Source: Coccinella septempunctata
Taxonomy: Eukaryota > Arthropoda > Insecta > Coleoptera > Coccinellidae
Reading direction: 5' to 3'
Length of the DNA: 64,000 bases
Assembly (NCBI RefSeq): GCF_907165205.1
Contig: NC_058194.1
Coordinates: 25,854,856-25,918,855 of the forward strand
In this document: one piece after another, positions 1 through 11,963 of the stretch
How positions within the stretch are numbered: the stretch's first letter is position 1
How the letters are laid out: each line of letters starts with the position of its first letter
Notes under the pieces: model-generated
Seen by the model: the letters and a program-made list of their open reading frames with translations, nothing else
Told to the model about the DNA's origin: nothing
Database searches by the model: none
Translations under genes and position numbers: made by a program

Positions 1-706
1 CGAGAATAATCTACAAAAATACCATCGGTGCGATCAAACTTATAATTTCTCAGGGCTATTTTCGACTTTGTGCCCTCCTGTGACTGAAGAGACCCAACCG
101 TGACCTACAGATCCTTCCACACTCCAGGCATGGATAGTCACCAACCAGATCTGACCGCCGCTGTATTCTTCTCGAGTCTCCACTATAACTGTGCACCATA
201 GACCTCCACTGTTATCTGTCTAACGCTAGTTGTTCCCAGTTATGATTGGCATTAACTGATTTTAGGGATTGATGTAGTATATCGTTAAACCGCTTATACT
301 GGCCTCCTGGTTTCCAGGCTCCCTCAGTGAATTCGCCATACAAAGCTATTTTGGGGAGATTGTGTCTAGCATCCTCAGAATATGGCCGCTCCATCTGAGT
401 CGAGCCCTCGTTATTTGAGTCCCAATTGTTATACAACTCGCGCGCTGCAAGACTTCTGTATTTGAAACTTTGTGGAACAATCTGATGTGCATTATTTGTC
501 TCAGATGACGTTGCGTTTGTTGGAGCTGTCTAATGTGTCGCCTATAGGGAGTCCAGCTTTCGCTTCCATAAAGAAGCGTTGGGAGGACCACTGCTTTGTA
601 AACAGCTGTCTTGGTCTTCAGACTGAGGTCGTGATTTTGAAACACTCTGTCCTTTAGCTTCCAGAATGCCCGTGATGCTGAATTGATACGGTTGTGTATT
701 TCCGTG
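1..706 (-). mobile_element. LINE family A, 3' end fragment (post-RT region and C-terminal zinc finger)
   Basis: This is the 3' part of a non-LTR retrotransposon on the minus strand, running off the window's left edge. An open frame at 346-708 reads TEIHNRINSASRAFWKLKDR and, further on, TLLYGSESWTPYRRHIRQLQ, the block that follows the reverse transcriptase in many insect LINEs. After a frame change the sequence ends with CLECGRICRSRLGLFSHRR (about 73-130), a C2H2 finger of the kind that closes such ORF2 proteins, followed by a stop. The 5' truncation lies near 706: two related copies in this window (52140-53965 and 63800-64000) carry coding sequence upstream of the TEIHNR block, but here it stops. 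Frame changes show the copy is dead. I do not assign a clade. Confidence 0.8.
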
Positions 707-2909
707 TTCTGAATAACCAATCACCCGATGTTCACTAGGATGAGTGAATTTACCTTCACCCAACTGAATCTTCATGGTGAAACACGTGTAGTGGTTTGAA
801 AACTCACCCTATAGTGAAAGTCAGATAATTCAATTTTGAGTCTAAAGATTCAGGTGGAATCTTAGCCGAACATTTTTTCTGCTCACAGCTTTGGGGTTTT
901 CGGTTGACCAAACATGGGTGCTATGGAAATGTAAATCATTTCTTGTGGATGTGGGTTTATCCGAAACCAAAGTGATTTTGTCAGAATTGCATGTAGATAT
1001 TCAAGAGTCACTCTTCTTCTTCTTGAGTGGAGAGCGGAGCCAATTTCAGAACGATAAGAACGAAGGCCAAAAGACCCCATTGTTCTTCCCAAAGATATTA
1101 CAAACTATCTAATATCTTTGGTTCTTCCTCAGTTGGAGTGACTCAGATCAGAAGATTCAGAAGACTTTCTCATCATAGGAACAGTAGGTGTTGGGTTCAT
1201 TAGGTGTATTGTCCTTAACCATTTTAGTAATTTTTTTTTGTTCTCATTGAATAATTTCTGTTTCTTTTACAAATGACGTTTGGTGTATAGAATGTTATAA
1301 TATTAATACCTAGGAAAAAGTGTTTTTCTTTGTTTTTGGCTGAATTTTTTTGTGATCATCAGGGGCAAATGATTTTTAATGAGTGTCTTCTTTAGGTGAA
1401 ATTAAGACCAAGTCAAGCATCTACAACTCAGAACAGTATTTCATTAGGTATTGTGTATGAAAAGCTACAATGAAGAGCTTTTCTGAATAAACACCAAAGA
1501 ACCTACAAAATTTTCTATATTTATTAAAATTATCTTGCAATAGTAATGCTTGTATCTTTGATAATGATGGAGGTAAAATTGTACTCGCCTTATTATCTCC
1601 CAGACTTACTCTGAGTCATTTTAACTCCCCACGCTATGGATTATGGGCCAATTGAAAAATTACAGACACGATCCACTTTTAGTGTTTTTCGCTTGAATAC
1701 TCAGATCCGTACTCTGAATTTCACGAAATCGTATACGACTTCGAGGGATGTTAGCGGCGCCATCTTGAGTAGTTTCACTAGTAGTTCACTTTTGGTGAAA
1801 TGATTTATTTTGATCCTCTAACTTTGAATTTTAACTTTTCCAAGAGAACTCGCTGATTGGGTCTCCGTCTGTTTTACCATACTGAATCGATATATGCCAT
1901 CTTGTTTCCGATGAGAAATTGCCTGAAATTCTAGATGCTTAAAGTAATACACGGGGGCCTACCTAATCCCCTAGGAAGTAAAGCCGCTCCAGACATCACT
2001 CTTTGACTTCACTAACTCACAAACGACTATACAAATGAAAGTCGTTACCGCGGTAAAACGAATTTTGCGCGAGTTGGGGTTTCTCGGCAACCTCACAATT
2101 TCCGCAAGATGGCTGCGGATGTGAGATCTCCAGATATATAATTTGAACGCGGATCGCAGTGAAATCCTAATTAAAGTTCATGCATAAGTAAATACGTGTA
2201 TTTCTCCGTGGATGCGTCTTCTTGTCGGGCCCTACCGGCCGCAAGGGATTCATTCTTGAACTTGAAACATGTTTCTGGATAATTTGGGTCTGCTTAGGAC
2301 CTGTCCTCGCGGCGTATCATGATTAATTTGCGTCGTTGCAGAAATGCGACGCTGTCACTCGTTCTATGAATATTAAAGAAGTCTAATGCTTAGAAGTCGA
2401 CTGGAAACGGTCTCCCGGAGAAAATCAAGCCATATTTTTTGTCTCGAGTTGAAAGAGATGTTAATTTTTGCCCTAACTCATGTTAATTCGCTTCTCTTTG
2501 AAGAGAGATTTCCGAAAGGGGTAATGGGGGTTAATTGCTCGTAAAGTTGACTTTCAGGAATACAAGGTATAAATTATATTTTCGGCAGGGAAGACATCTC
2601 GACTACGGAGAGTGGGTCGCTCGAAATTGCGTCTTTCATTTGACGTCAATTAGTAATTTTTGGTAATTTCTGCTTTTCGCGTTATAGGGGCTAATTTCCA
2701 TCTTGGTAAAGATCGGATGAAATTACTTAATATTCCAGGTGGATGACATGAACTTTCTTCAACCTCACTTCACAAATGTCGTAAAATTTCGTATAATATA
2801 ATTATTATTTTAAGTTATTCAGTACACAAAAATATGAAATTATGACACCTGTACATAAAATAAATGAATAAGGATATGTAACGTTTGTAAAAAATCACAA
2901 CATGCCGTA
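707..2909. other. Single-copy stretch without a recognised gene
   Basis: No ORF here shows protein-like motifs. Two mirrored copies of CAAGATGGC occur, at 1759-1767 (as GCCATCTTG) and 2105-2113, each in locally GC-richer sequence. The run ATATATAAT at 2134-2142 could be a TATA box but lacks a convincing initiator at the usual distance. The stretch is compatible with regulatory or neutral DNA. Confidence 0.4.
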
Positions 2910-3828
2910 GATTCGGGTTATTTGGGACGATTGTTGAATTCAACATATATTTTCAAAACGGTGACCTATTTTTATCTGAAAAAGAGGTTCGAATATGCTT
3001 AATGGCTCAGACTATTGCTTAGGATAAATACCATGCTTCATAATTCGGATATAAATTAAAAAAAATAAATAAAATATACTTGTCCCAAATCACTCACCGA
3101 TTTGGGAGGCTTGGGACACAAGTTAAAAACTATTGATTTCTCAATTTCAAATGAAATAGGTGACTTGGAACGGGGTATAGTTTTGAAAAATTAGAAATTA
3201 TGATTATATAGTTGAAATTCGGTAAGGAAATAAATAATAAACCCCTATTACAGCGAAAGTAAATATATTGCAACTCAAATGTAAAAAAACGAAACAAAAC
3301 AAGGGAACTTTGATTTCTTTCATTATTTGGTGATTTCTTTGTGGAAATAACGTGAATAATAATATCCTGCGAAAAATCGGCATATTTCCTGCTGCCAATG
3401 CGCTGCTTGTATCTATTCGGCATTGTCCCAAGTCACCCTATGAAACAACAAAATAAATGAATGATATCCGTGTTGCCGTTTGATTTGTTAACAACCTTGT
3501 ATCATGACATATCTAATATCCCAATATCCCACGTATCCAGAAAAAAAAATTACACATGTACAAAGTGAAACACATGTACAGGACACTAGAAAGTATACCT
3601 ATAAGGGCCATCAAAAAACGCGCTTTTACTCTCCTGAATTCGTTAACTTTTCCTGTCAATTCAAACGCTCTGGTCACGGCAAACTCAACAGGAATTAATT
3701 GTTAAACTAACCGAAAATACGCTACACAATCTGATAAGTTTGTCTCTTCACTCATAAATGGTGAGAAAGAAATCTGCAAGGGGGGGTAATTGTCCCAAGT
3801 TACAGGACTGTCCCAAGTCACCCAAATC
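2910..3828. mobile_element. Non-autonomous TIR element with GGGAC-type termini
   Basis: The ends form an imperfect inverted repeat: GATTCGGGTTATTTGGGAC at 2910-2928 mirrors the complement of GTCCCAAGTCACCCAAATC at 3810-3828, and each end is bounded by TA (2908-2909 and 3829-3830). Inside, GTCCCAAGT-type motifs recur on both strands (about 3084, 3110, 3424 and 3791), so the subterminal regions are repeated as well. No transposase domain is visible. TA flanks suggest the Tc1/mariner/pogo group; that placement is inference. Confidence 0.55.
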
Positions 3829-5013
3829 TACCGGTGCTTAAGATGATCCTCAACACTATAGATATTTTTGGAAATTTTATGTAAGCACTTTTGGGTATGT
3901 GGCAGGTACTTACATAGGATAGTGGGGTAAAAACGACTTCTTTGCTTCTTCAAAGAAGCAAACCTACAGGACTCCTGTTTACGTGCATTTTTAGACGTCT
4001 TATTGATGTAGATTGATATTGATAAAGTATATATTGGCATATCATACAGAAGACTGTTAAATTCTTGGCAAGAACCACTTCTGCTTATGGACACCTGTCG
4101 TTGATCACCCAGCATTCCCACCATGACAACCATATATGCCTAATATCAATTCATTTTCTCAGAGTTATTCGACATTTCATTCACTACTCTCATATTTAAG
4201 GAAACATTTTTTATTAGTTCTTGTTCTATTTGGATGCATAATTAAAGTGTGTAATATACATTTTTACAATCATGAAAGAACTTCCTCGCAACATAAAGCT
4301 CACGTTTTTGTATCTATCCAGAGGCGGTGTTTCCAACAATGCGAACGAAATAAACCATTCCATTCCATCCAGAAACAGTAGGTAATATAATTTTCCTTCG
4401 GCATACTTTTCCGGAATGCTGTTTCCCAGAAACTTGCTTCTCCACGTACAAGAATAACGGCAGAATTAAATTCATTTACGTGAACAATATGCGTGAATGA
4501 GCATACGCTTCGGAGCATAATTCTGCCGTTACAGAACTTGTAATAATTTCATCCATAATTTCGGCGAAAGTTAAACGAGTTGTTTTATGAAAATTCGCGT
4601 GACTGTTTCCAAAAGTGTATGTTTTAGAATTACGCAACAAGAAATATAAACAACGGCTGTAGTTTGGCAGAATGAGCCTCTTACGGCTTTATTCACGTGG
4701 CTTGCCATTATGACGATGAAAATTGTCATGGCGATAACGAGAAAACCCTACAAGTGAGAAGTTTTCAACGTGCTCTGCCTCGTTCCATTCAGCTCAATTG
4801 GCATTGTCGAAATTAGGGAGGAATTTAGGGGAGTTCTGATTGCACGAGGTGATACAGCTAGAGTGACAAAAACCCACTCACACAAAAGTTCACAATTTAT
4901 GAAATTACATATTGAAATGACGCTCTTACAAGCTCATTGCTGCTATACGTTGACTATAAACTTCTAAATACAAAAATTTCCATTAGTTGAAAAATAGGTG
5001 TAATCATACATCA
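3829..5013. other. Single-copy stretch with a 14-bp perfect inverted repeat
   Basis: No gene is recognised. TAACGGCAGAATTA at 4455-4468 is matched by its exact complement at 4518-4531 around a 49-base spacer, which itself holds a smaller pair (ATGCGT / CATACGC). This may be the end pair of a very small mobile element or a structured spot. The rest is AT-rich and shows nothing else. Confidence 0.35.
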
Positions 5014-6237
5014 TATACTCCATTCACATTTATTTTAGCACTCGGTTGGCCATGAAAAATTTTCTCAAGTTTTTGTAACTAGAACGGAGTAAGGTTGTCG
5101 TTAATGTCATAACGCCGTTGCCACAACTTATATCAATTTTTATTACGAAAATGCCGAAAGTGATTGAAAAAGAGAGAAGTCAGGGTTTTAGGAAGTGCTA
5201 TTTAGAATTCAGGTCCGCTCATTCAAATAGTTATACCCTGATATTCGAAAATCCACAATACGTCAGACGGTAGCGAACATATTCAATGTAAGAGAATTTA
5301 TATAATGTTTAATCTGAAAATAAACGACTTATATTTCAGCTGAATATTTCCACAATCAGAAAGATTGTGAATGAAGAGGATGACAAAGAATTTCCTTTTA
5401 TTGGGAGACCCAAAAAAGTGGTGGCATTTGAGAATTTTATGTTTGGGTGGATTAATGCGAAAAGTTACTACAGAATTTTCTATTAATGTCATCGTAGAAT
5501 AAGCTCCCGAAAATTGATTTTTCTATTTTCCATTTGACTGGTCCTATACACTGTAAATGTCTTAAGGTAGCAATAAATATATGATTATTATTATTATATC
5601 AAAGTATTAAGATAAACCGCCACAAATACGAGCCAGTTGTCCTGTTAATTGTTTACTCATGTGGAATTTTTGTTCATAGGTGAAGTTCCTCTGGACCTGA
5701 AACTTCCTTTGTGATATTCCTTTTACTTCTATTGATGCAAGATGATTTTTGTTGAAGAATTGAACATTCTTGTAATTATCTGTTAATTCCTTCGGGAGAT
5801 ACCCATTCCCAACCAACCCCAACCCATCATATGCATTTCATCTTCGGGTTAATATTCTTGAAATCTACAACTGATGTAACGTATTCAAACTTTAGCCAAA
5901 GAAGAAAACGAACATTTACTCTCAAGCTAGTGCATATTATGATATTGTACTGATCTCTCGTATTTTGCATGCAAATAACTAGATTTGGTATGCCTTCAAT
6001 CAGTTTGTATAAACTTCAATTATGTTCGTCACATATTTTCCGAAGAGATTCGACATTATGATGAAATACGTAATAACAGAAACTTTTACGTAGAACGGGC
6101 AACATAGCGTTGATTTAAAACCCAAAAATGTTTTGACAAGACAAGCGTCACAACCCCATATTTTTGTACTATACAGCGTGAAATGTGTCAAAGTTCCATG
6201 ACCAACCGTGTGCTAAAATAAAAGTGAATGGAGTATA
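5014..6237 (+). mobile_element. R element, copy 1 (1.2-kb TIR element with spliced HTH remnant)
   Basis: First of six copies of one family. It has terminal inverted repeats of about 40 bp (outer part TATACTCCATTCAC, inner part CGGTTGGCCATG; the right end mirrors this) and TA at the borders. Between them lies a decayed gene. An open piece from 5231 ends in IRQTVANIFN, then a canonical intron at 5288-5339 (GTAAGA...TTTCAG, 52 bp, phase 0), then LNISTIRKIVNEEDDKEF and GRPKKV. This reads as a helix-turn-helix followed by an AT-hook-like GRPKK, as in N-terminal domains of DDE transposases. Upstream frames (MPKVIEKE...) are shifted by indels. This copy alone keeps TGG at 5448-5450 where the others have TGA, so its second exon stays open to 5483. 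No catalytic domain is recognised. Confidence 0.8.
5288..5339 (+). other. Predicted GT-AG intron inside R copy 1
   Basis: The 52-bp segment starts GTAAGAG and ends TATTTCAG. Removing it joins the HTH-like coding pieces in frame. The same donor and acceptor, with nearly identical length, occur in the other R copies, so it belongs to the ancestral element. Short introns of this size are usual in insects. Confidence 0.65.
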
Positions 6238-6889
6238 CATAATACTCCATTGAGTATGATGGTTCATCTTGCAATTCTTTCAATGATTATTTCCTTGGTT
6301 TGTTCATCCTGCTCGTTTCCTGTGAAACCCATTAACGATTCGCCAAAGGAAACACGTCCTCCTTAATGTATTTTCCTATCGAATTCAACTTTACCCATAC
6401 CCCCGTTACCATTTCTACGCAAACTGACATCAACCAAACTCACGTATGCGTAAGTTTCCTCAGAAAGCCATATCCTGTCTCCGTTTTCCAACCCTGCTCG
6501 CCTTTCTCCGATAATTAAATTTGATTACCTAATTCCAGATCTACCGAAACCTCAAAATCCCTAAGGGCAGTGCGCTTACAGCATTTCCTCCAATCGTCGT
6601 ACCTGATATATTATTGACGAATTATCAACCCCCTCGAATCGATTTTGTTTTTGAAATTTGCGGGTTTATACGGGGGATTTAATGGGGAATGTTATCATGG
6701 AATGGGGGTTCAATTCTCGGGTGGTTATGCGTTGTTTACAGAGGTTTAATGGTTAATTCCTTCATGATCGAAATCTGGAATTAAAACATGAATATCGTAC
6801 TGTACCTACCACTTGAAGATTGTACCTACTCAGAGATGGGCAGAATAATATAAATATTTCGTATTAATTAAAATGCAAATTACAAAAAA
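6238..6889. other. Single-copy stretch, no gene recognised
   Basis: Directly after R copy 1 a short extra ATACTCCATT...AGTAT palindrome (6241-6258) resembles a second R terminus. The rest (about 6350-6700) is pyrimidine-rich single-copy DNA without coding motifs. Confidence 0.35.
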
Positions 6890-7600
6890 CGGGGATATAT
6901 TGAAAAATTCTTAGCCTACTATAGAACCAAACAAAATTTCAATGTCAAAATATTTTATAACTCAACATATTCTCCTCTCAATTGGATACATTAATTACAG
7001 AACCTTTAAAAAAAATGTTTCTTCTCGCTCTGCAAACCAGACCACCACATCTTTTATCACCTCCTCGTTGGAAGAAAATTTACGACCTTTTAAACTTTTT
7101 TTCAGTTGAGGAAAGAGATGATAGTCGGTTGGAGACAAATCTGGGTGAATAAATGAGATGTTCTAGTAATTTAAACCCTATATCACGAATTTTTTGCATG
7201 GCAGCATGCGATTTGTGTGCGGGGTCGTTGTCCTGCAAAAACAAAACACCTTTGGATAACTTTCCGCGTCTTTTCTCTTTAATTTTTTTCAGTAGAGTGG
7301 TCAGTTATGCCGAATAGTTATCTGCTGTTATTGCTCTACCCTTATTCAAAAAATCAATCATGATTACTCCATGGCAATCCCAAAAAACTGAAGCAAGGAC
7401 ACAAGGACACAAGCAGATTTTTGGACACGAAACTTCTTAGGTCTTGGAGAACCAGAGTGTCGTCATTCCATCGATTGTTGTTTTGTTTCTGGATCGTAGA
7501 AATGTACCCAAGTCTCAACCATAGTAGCAATTCGGTTTAACATCGTCTACATCGTTTTCAAATCGAGCACAGATCGAAAGCGATGCTTCTACCCTTGCAC
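6890..7600 (-). mobile_element. Mariner (irritans-type) copy A, 5'-truncated
   Basis: This minus-strand fragment covers the 3' TIR (GGGGATATATTG from 6891, one change from the family's CGAGGATATATTG), the 3' UTR and the C-terminal two thirds of the transposase. It stops abruptly at 7600, inside the region coding for VEASRSICARF in other copies. The translated remnant is full of frame changes and small indels relative to the copies at 10167 and 19731, and the segment before the DNAP block is shuffled by a short duplication (ACACAAGGACACAAG near 7400). It cannot encode a working enzyme. Confidence 0.85.
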
Positions 7601-10166
7601 TTCAAAAAATAACAAAATATCTAACTACAAAACTACTAACTACAAAACACCTCAGCTATAGGTATTTGAAATACCAATTGTAATTCACATTTTCAAGAGC
7701 TTACTGAATTACGAGCACCAACTATGTATTTATATTTCAATTATGCATTGTAATTTCAAGTATTCCAAATACTTGGGTCAAACAGTAAGAATATTGTTTC
7801 ATTACATTCCTAGAACATTCTAAGGATACGATTCTGAACAAGTTTTCATGGATAAAGGTATTCGATGGTTTAGTTCGTAGACAGAACGTGAGAAAAATAT
7901 ACAGCTAGCCTCGAAGTTATTCCGAAATATAACTGAATGTTATATCTAACATCACAACCGTGCAAAACTACGTAACATTATTGGCGTGATAATGACCTGA
8001 TACTGCCACAGCTAGTTTCATACCTAATCTTAAATTTCTGAAGTACAAAATACCAACGAGCCGCGTAATGGAAAATTGAACTGATTAATCCCGAGTCCCT
8101 TCTCATAGTTATACTAATAATGAGTTACTTATCCCATTATCGACATAATTCAAGATGTATGAGAACACTCCGTTTACGCGCACGCAGGAAAAATTAAAGA
8201 ATCCTCTGGTGAATTTTTTCCCAACAGAAAAAATTCTATTGTCATTAGATTGACAATAGAATTTTCCTCTTATTTTCACAGAAATAGATTATTTTTATAG
8301 TAATCTATAATACAAGTTTGTTTGTTCATTCGTTCAATCATCCAGTAAATTTTGACGTATAGATTTGGATTGATTTTCTATTCGGACAATCTCAGGAAGG
8401 GTATCTATTTTACCCAATAGAAGTGCTGAAAAATATGTCAGATGGGCATTACAAAATGGCGAACGCGCCAGGGAGTTGAAGACCTACATTTTGAGTCGCA
8501 CACTTCTTTTCTCTGAACTGTTGAAGACTGAATATAAATTTCATAAGGAAGGAGTCTGCCAAAATGTTTACTACAACCATTAACATAAATACTCATATCT
8601 ACAGCTGAACAAGAAAGAAAGAATCAAGAAGGTAATGGGAACTGGTTATTCAAAATTACTCAAATCAAGTCTAGAAATTCTTTTTGTGCTGAGTGAGCAC
8701 AACGAGCTGTCCTTTATGCTTAAGCAGCTGTGATTCTGTTAATTCACAGTGGTCTATTTTGTCATGTCGTGTGTGTGCTATGAATTCATCATGAATGAAC
8801 AAATTTAAGGCTTGCCTTACATTTTGTTAATTTTTTCCAATTGGAGTTACGTATGTATTATCTCAGAAAATGTTATTTATTTACTACTTGGTTGGTGAAA
8901 TGCTTCAAAAAGCGGTCAAGATGTGCTGAAAGATTTGCATCACACTGATTGGTCATCATCTAAACTTAACATCGCGAAAAAAGTGACTGAAAATTATCCG
9001 TTGAGTCTCAAGAATGATTTTGTAACATTTTGATAGCGTTGCTCCATAAAGTGGACGTAAAGATTGAATTTGCAACGTTTACTGCCTTGGCGTTTATCGA
9101 ACGAACATAAACCGAGTGAAAACAACTACCCGACTTATCGCATACATCTCGAAGAGTATTGCTCGTTAGAGTAATTACATTTTATCTCCGGAGAAATAAA
9201 TAACATACCTACTTAACCGAACCCAACAGGTTTTTTTCACAAGAACGATCGGGATCTGACAGAAATTTATATTGACCGTAATGGATTCGTACCTCGCTTA
9301 TTTATCGGATGGTCGTTGCAGTTTGCAATAATTAAGATTCTGATAACGTATCGCCTGAAATGATGAGAGAATGCATTAGATAGCTCTGAATTATAGTTTC
9401 TAGGGTAACTTTGTTACTTCCGCTATTATGGTAGGCTTATTCACTAGATCCATGTTTGGCGCTTTCCATTAATATATACCTTTTTATTCTATTTATTTCT
9501 CATATACGCGCTTGGAAGTGTTTATTGAATAATAATTTCAAGTGAACCAAGTATCTCTTAATATTTGGAAGCCCACAACGAATGCAGCCTATGATTTTAT
9601 GTGGACAGGTTGTATGTCTCAATTAGATCCTTATATCCCTTCCAGTAGGATAGATTGAGCTAAGAATTCGAGAATGACATGAAAGGTACTTACTTTCCTC
9701 TGATTACACTACCTGCAGAACCATTGTTCTTTTCTGAAGAGGTTATGTGATTTGATTTCTTAGATTACAGAGAACGTTGATCAAGTAGTTGATGATGGCT
9801 CTGGTCTTTTCTCAGTATAGCCTTACTAAGTCTCAGGCCAGAGGAAAAACCGATCTTGTATGGTTTTCATCTATTTAGATACATAACCTATCGAAGTTGT
9901 AGGCCCTTAGAACATTATCTACCAAAGACAGCTGTCCTTTCTTCCTCAAGAATTCCTGGCTACCAAGTAAAATGCTGTTTCGGTTTGCCAAGATAGAAAG
10001 TAATTCTAGGCATTTACAGATCTGTTTTGATCAGTCTTCAAGTCTCTTGCAGATAGTAGATTTAAGGTGGGTTTCATTGCACTGCAATCTTGAGGTCTAT
10101 TGTGTGAGTTCTAATGAACTCCAGTATATGTTCAAGGTCCTTAGCACGATCTGACTTTCAGTGCAT
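7601..10166. other. Single-copy stretch with a hairpin; possible LINE traces at its right end
   Basis: No host gene is recognised. A perfect hairpin with 15-bp arms and a 6-base loop lies at 8230-8265 (AAAATTCTATTGTCA and its complement). Between about 9740 and 10060 the minus strand gives phrases faintly like LINE RNase H (for example CKCLELLSILANRNS), but without catalytic residues, so it is not called. Confidence 0.35.
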
Positions 10167-11284
10167 TGATTTTCGCAATAAATTAAAAGAAAGAAGATGT
10201 CCACCGAAATCGTAGAAATAGAAAAGTATCGAGCCATCATCAAGTACATGTATTTAAAAGGGTTAAGAGGTAAGCAGATTTACGAAGATATGCTTAATAC
10301 CCTTGGTGATCAATGTTCTTTTTATGCGACCGTGAAAAATTGGACTGCAAGCTTCAAAAGAGGTGAATTTTCCATTGAAGATGATGACCGATCTGTAAGG
10401 CCAGTTTCTGTGTCAGTCCCCGAAAATATCGATGCAGTTCATGACATGATTTTATCACACCGTCGATTTGGGCTGAAACGGATATCTGAAGCACTGAATA
10501 TTTCATACTAACGCTTTCATCACATAGTTCACGTCAATTTGGATCCCCAAATGTTTGAATGTTGACCAAAAGCGTACAAGGGTAGAAGCATCGCGTTCGA
10601 TCTGTGCTCGATTTGAAAACGATGTAGACTTCTTAAACCGAATTGTTACTATGGATGAGACTTGGGTACATTTCTACGATCCAGAAACGAAGCAACAATC
10701 GATGGAATGGCGACAATCTGGTTCTCCAAGACCTAAGAAGTTTCGTATCCAAAAATCTGCTGGAAAAGTTCTTGCTTCAGTTTTTTGGGATTGCCATAAA
10801 GTAATCATGTTCGATTTTTTGGATAAGGGTAGAACAATAACCGGAGATTACTATTCGATATTACTGACCACTCTATGGGAAATAATTGAAGAGAAAAGAC
10901 GCGCAAAGCTATCTAAAGGTGTTTTGTTTTTGCAGGACAATGCCCCTGAACACAAATCTTATGTTGCCATGCAAAATATTCGTGATTTAGGGTTTGAATT
11001 ACTAGAGCACCCCCCTAATTCACCAGATTTGGCTCCATCCGACTATCATCCCGTTCCTCAACTGAAAAAAAGTTTAAAAGGTCGTAAATTTTCTTTCAAC
11101 GAGAAGGTAATAAAAGCTGTGGAGGTCTGGTTTGCAGAGCGAGAAGAAACATTTTTTTTGAAAGGTCTAGAGACGTTGCAGGTTCGCTGTAATAAATGTA
11201 TCCAATTAAGAGGAGAATATGTTGAGTAATAAAATATTTGGACATTGAAATTTTGTTTGGTTCTATAGTAGGCTATTCTCGTAT
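10167..11284 (+). mobile_element. Mariner (irritans-type) copy B, best preserved catalytic half
   Basis: This plus-strand mariner lacks its 5' TIR: similarity to the other copies begins at GCAATAAATT, and the 3' TIR is shortened to TTCTCGTA near 11284. The transposase starts at 10197 (MSTEIVEIEKYRAIIKYMYL) with the DNA-binding N-terminus, and the frame breaks twice, as described in the pseudogene entry. The element may still have served as a template for non-autonomous copies, but it cannot be mobile by itself. Confidence 0.9.
10197..11229 (+). pseudogene. Mariner transposase pseudogene (copy B)
   Basis: The protein would bind the TIRs and cut and join the element by a DD34D mechanism. The N-terminal 104 residues (helix-turn-helix region, with FSIEDDDRSVRP and GLKRISEALNIS) end in a TAA at 10509, where the copy at 19731 has a GAA codon. 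A 26-bp deletion follows at 10542, with GGAT microhomology at its edges, shifting the frame. The second part reads from 10555 for 224 residues. It holds all three catalytic aspartates: MDETW (10654), QDNAP (10936) and APSDY (11041), with exactly 34 residues between the last two. The normally conserved YSPDLAPSDYHLF is altered to NSPDLAPSDYHPV. Intact family members are about 340-350 residues, so little is missing; the gene is nevertheless broken. Confidence 0.9.
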
Positions 11285-11963
11285 TACAAGATGTTTTATC
11301 ACCTTAGCTTCAATAATTTATGTCGCAATCCCATCTTTCAAGTGTAACCCATCCCGCCATCCATCTTGCAACCTACGATGAAGGATGACCACAATGCGAA
11401 TGCCTTCTCGACAAGAAATAGGCCTCAGGAACGTACATCTCACAAATTAGATTCCTGAATTCAGACAAGCAGGGTTCGTGTCCTTCGAACAGTCATAACC
11501 AAAAACCACCGGCGTCATGTTGAAACGTGTCGGACCCGAAGAGAAGTTATGTGGTACGCGAATATGAAGTAATTTTGGGCACCGAGAAACACTTTGAACA
11601 AACTTCATTAAGCTGGTTGGAATTCCGTTGGTGAATTATAGTTTCGGACTTAATATGTACAAACTATGTAGACATCTGCAGCTGTAACTGCCCCTGGTAA
11701 ACCTCACGAGCCGGTCTATGGAACTGGAACTTCCTTCTTGGGCAACTTCAGTGCATATTCAACATCACATGTTCATAAGTTACTTGCGTATATACGTTCG
11801 TTTGTGCAAAAAACAGAAACGGTTCGAGATCTGTAGTCTGTAAATGTGGAAGCTGGAGGAAAACTGTTTCATTTATTCGAATCAGTAGAAAATATAACTT
11901 TCGTACTCAAGTTTTGAAAACTACAATGATAAGGTGGCTGCCATCAGCAGCGATACATTTATG
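11285..11963. other. Single-copy stretch, no gene recognised
   Basis: The stretch lies between mariner copy B and R copy 2. It is moderately GC-rich around 11380-11560 and has no ORF with recognisable motifs. Confidence 0.35.

Noticed and set aside
2134..2165. TATA-like ATATATAAT with a nearby CAGT
   Set aside because: Spacing to the possible initiator is short and no transcript or ORF follows.
9740..10060. Minus-strand phrases resembling LINE RNase H
   Set aside because: No catalytic residue or finger can be seen; the resemblance is too weak to call.
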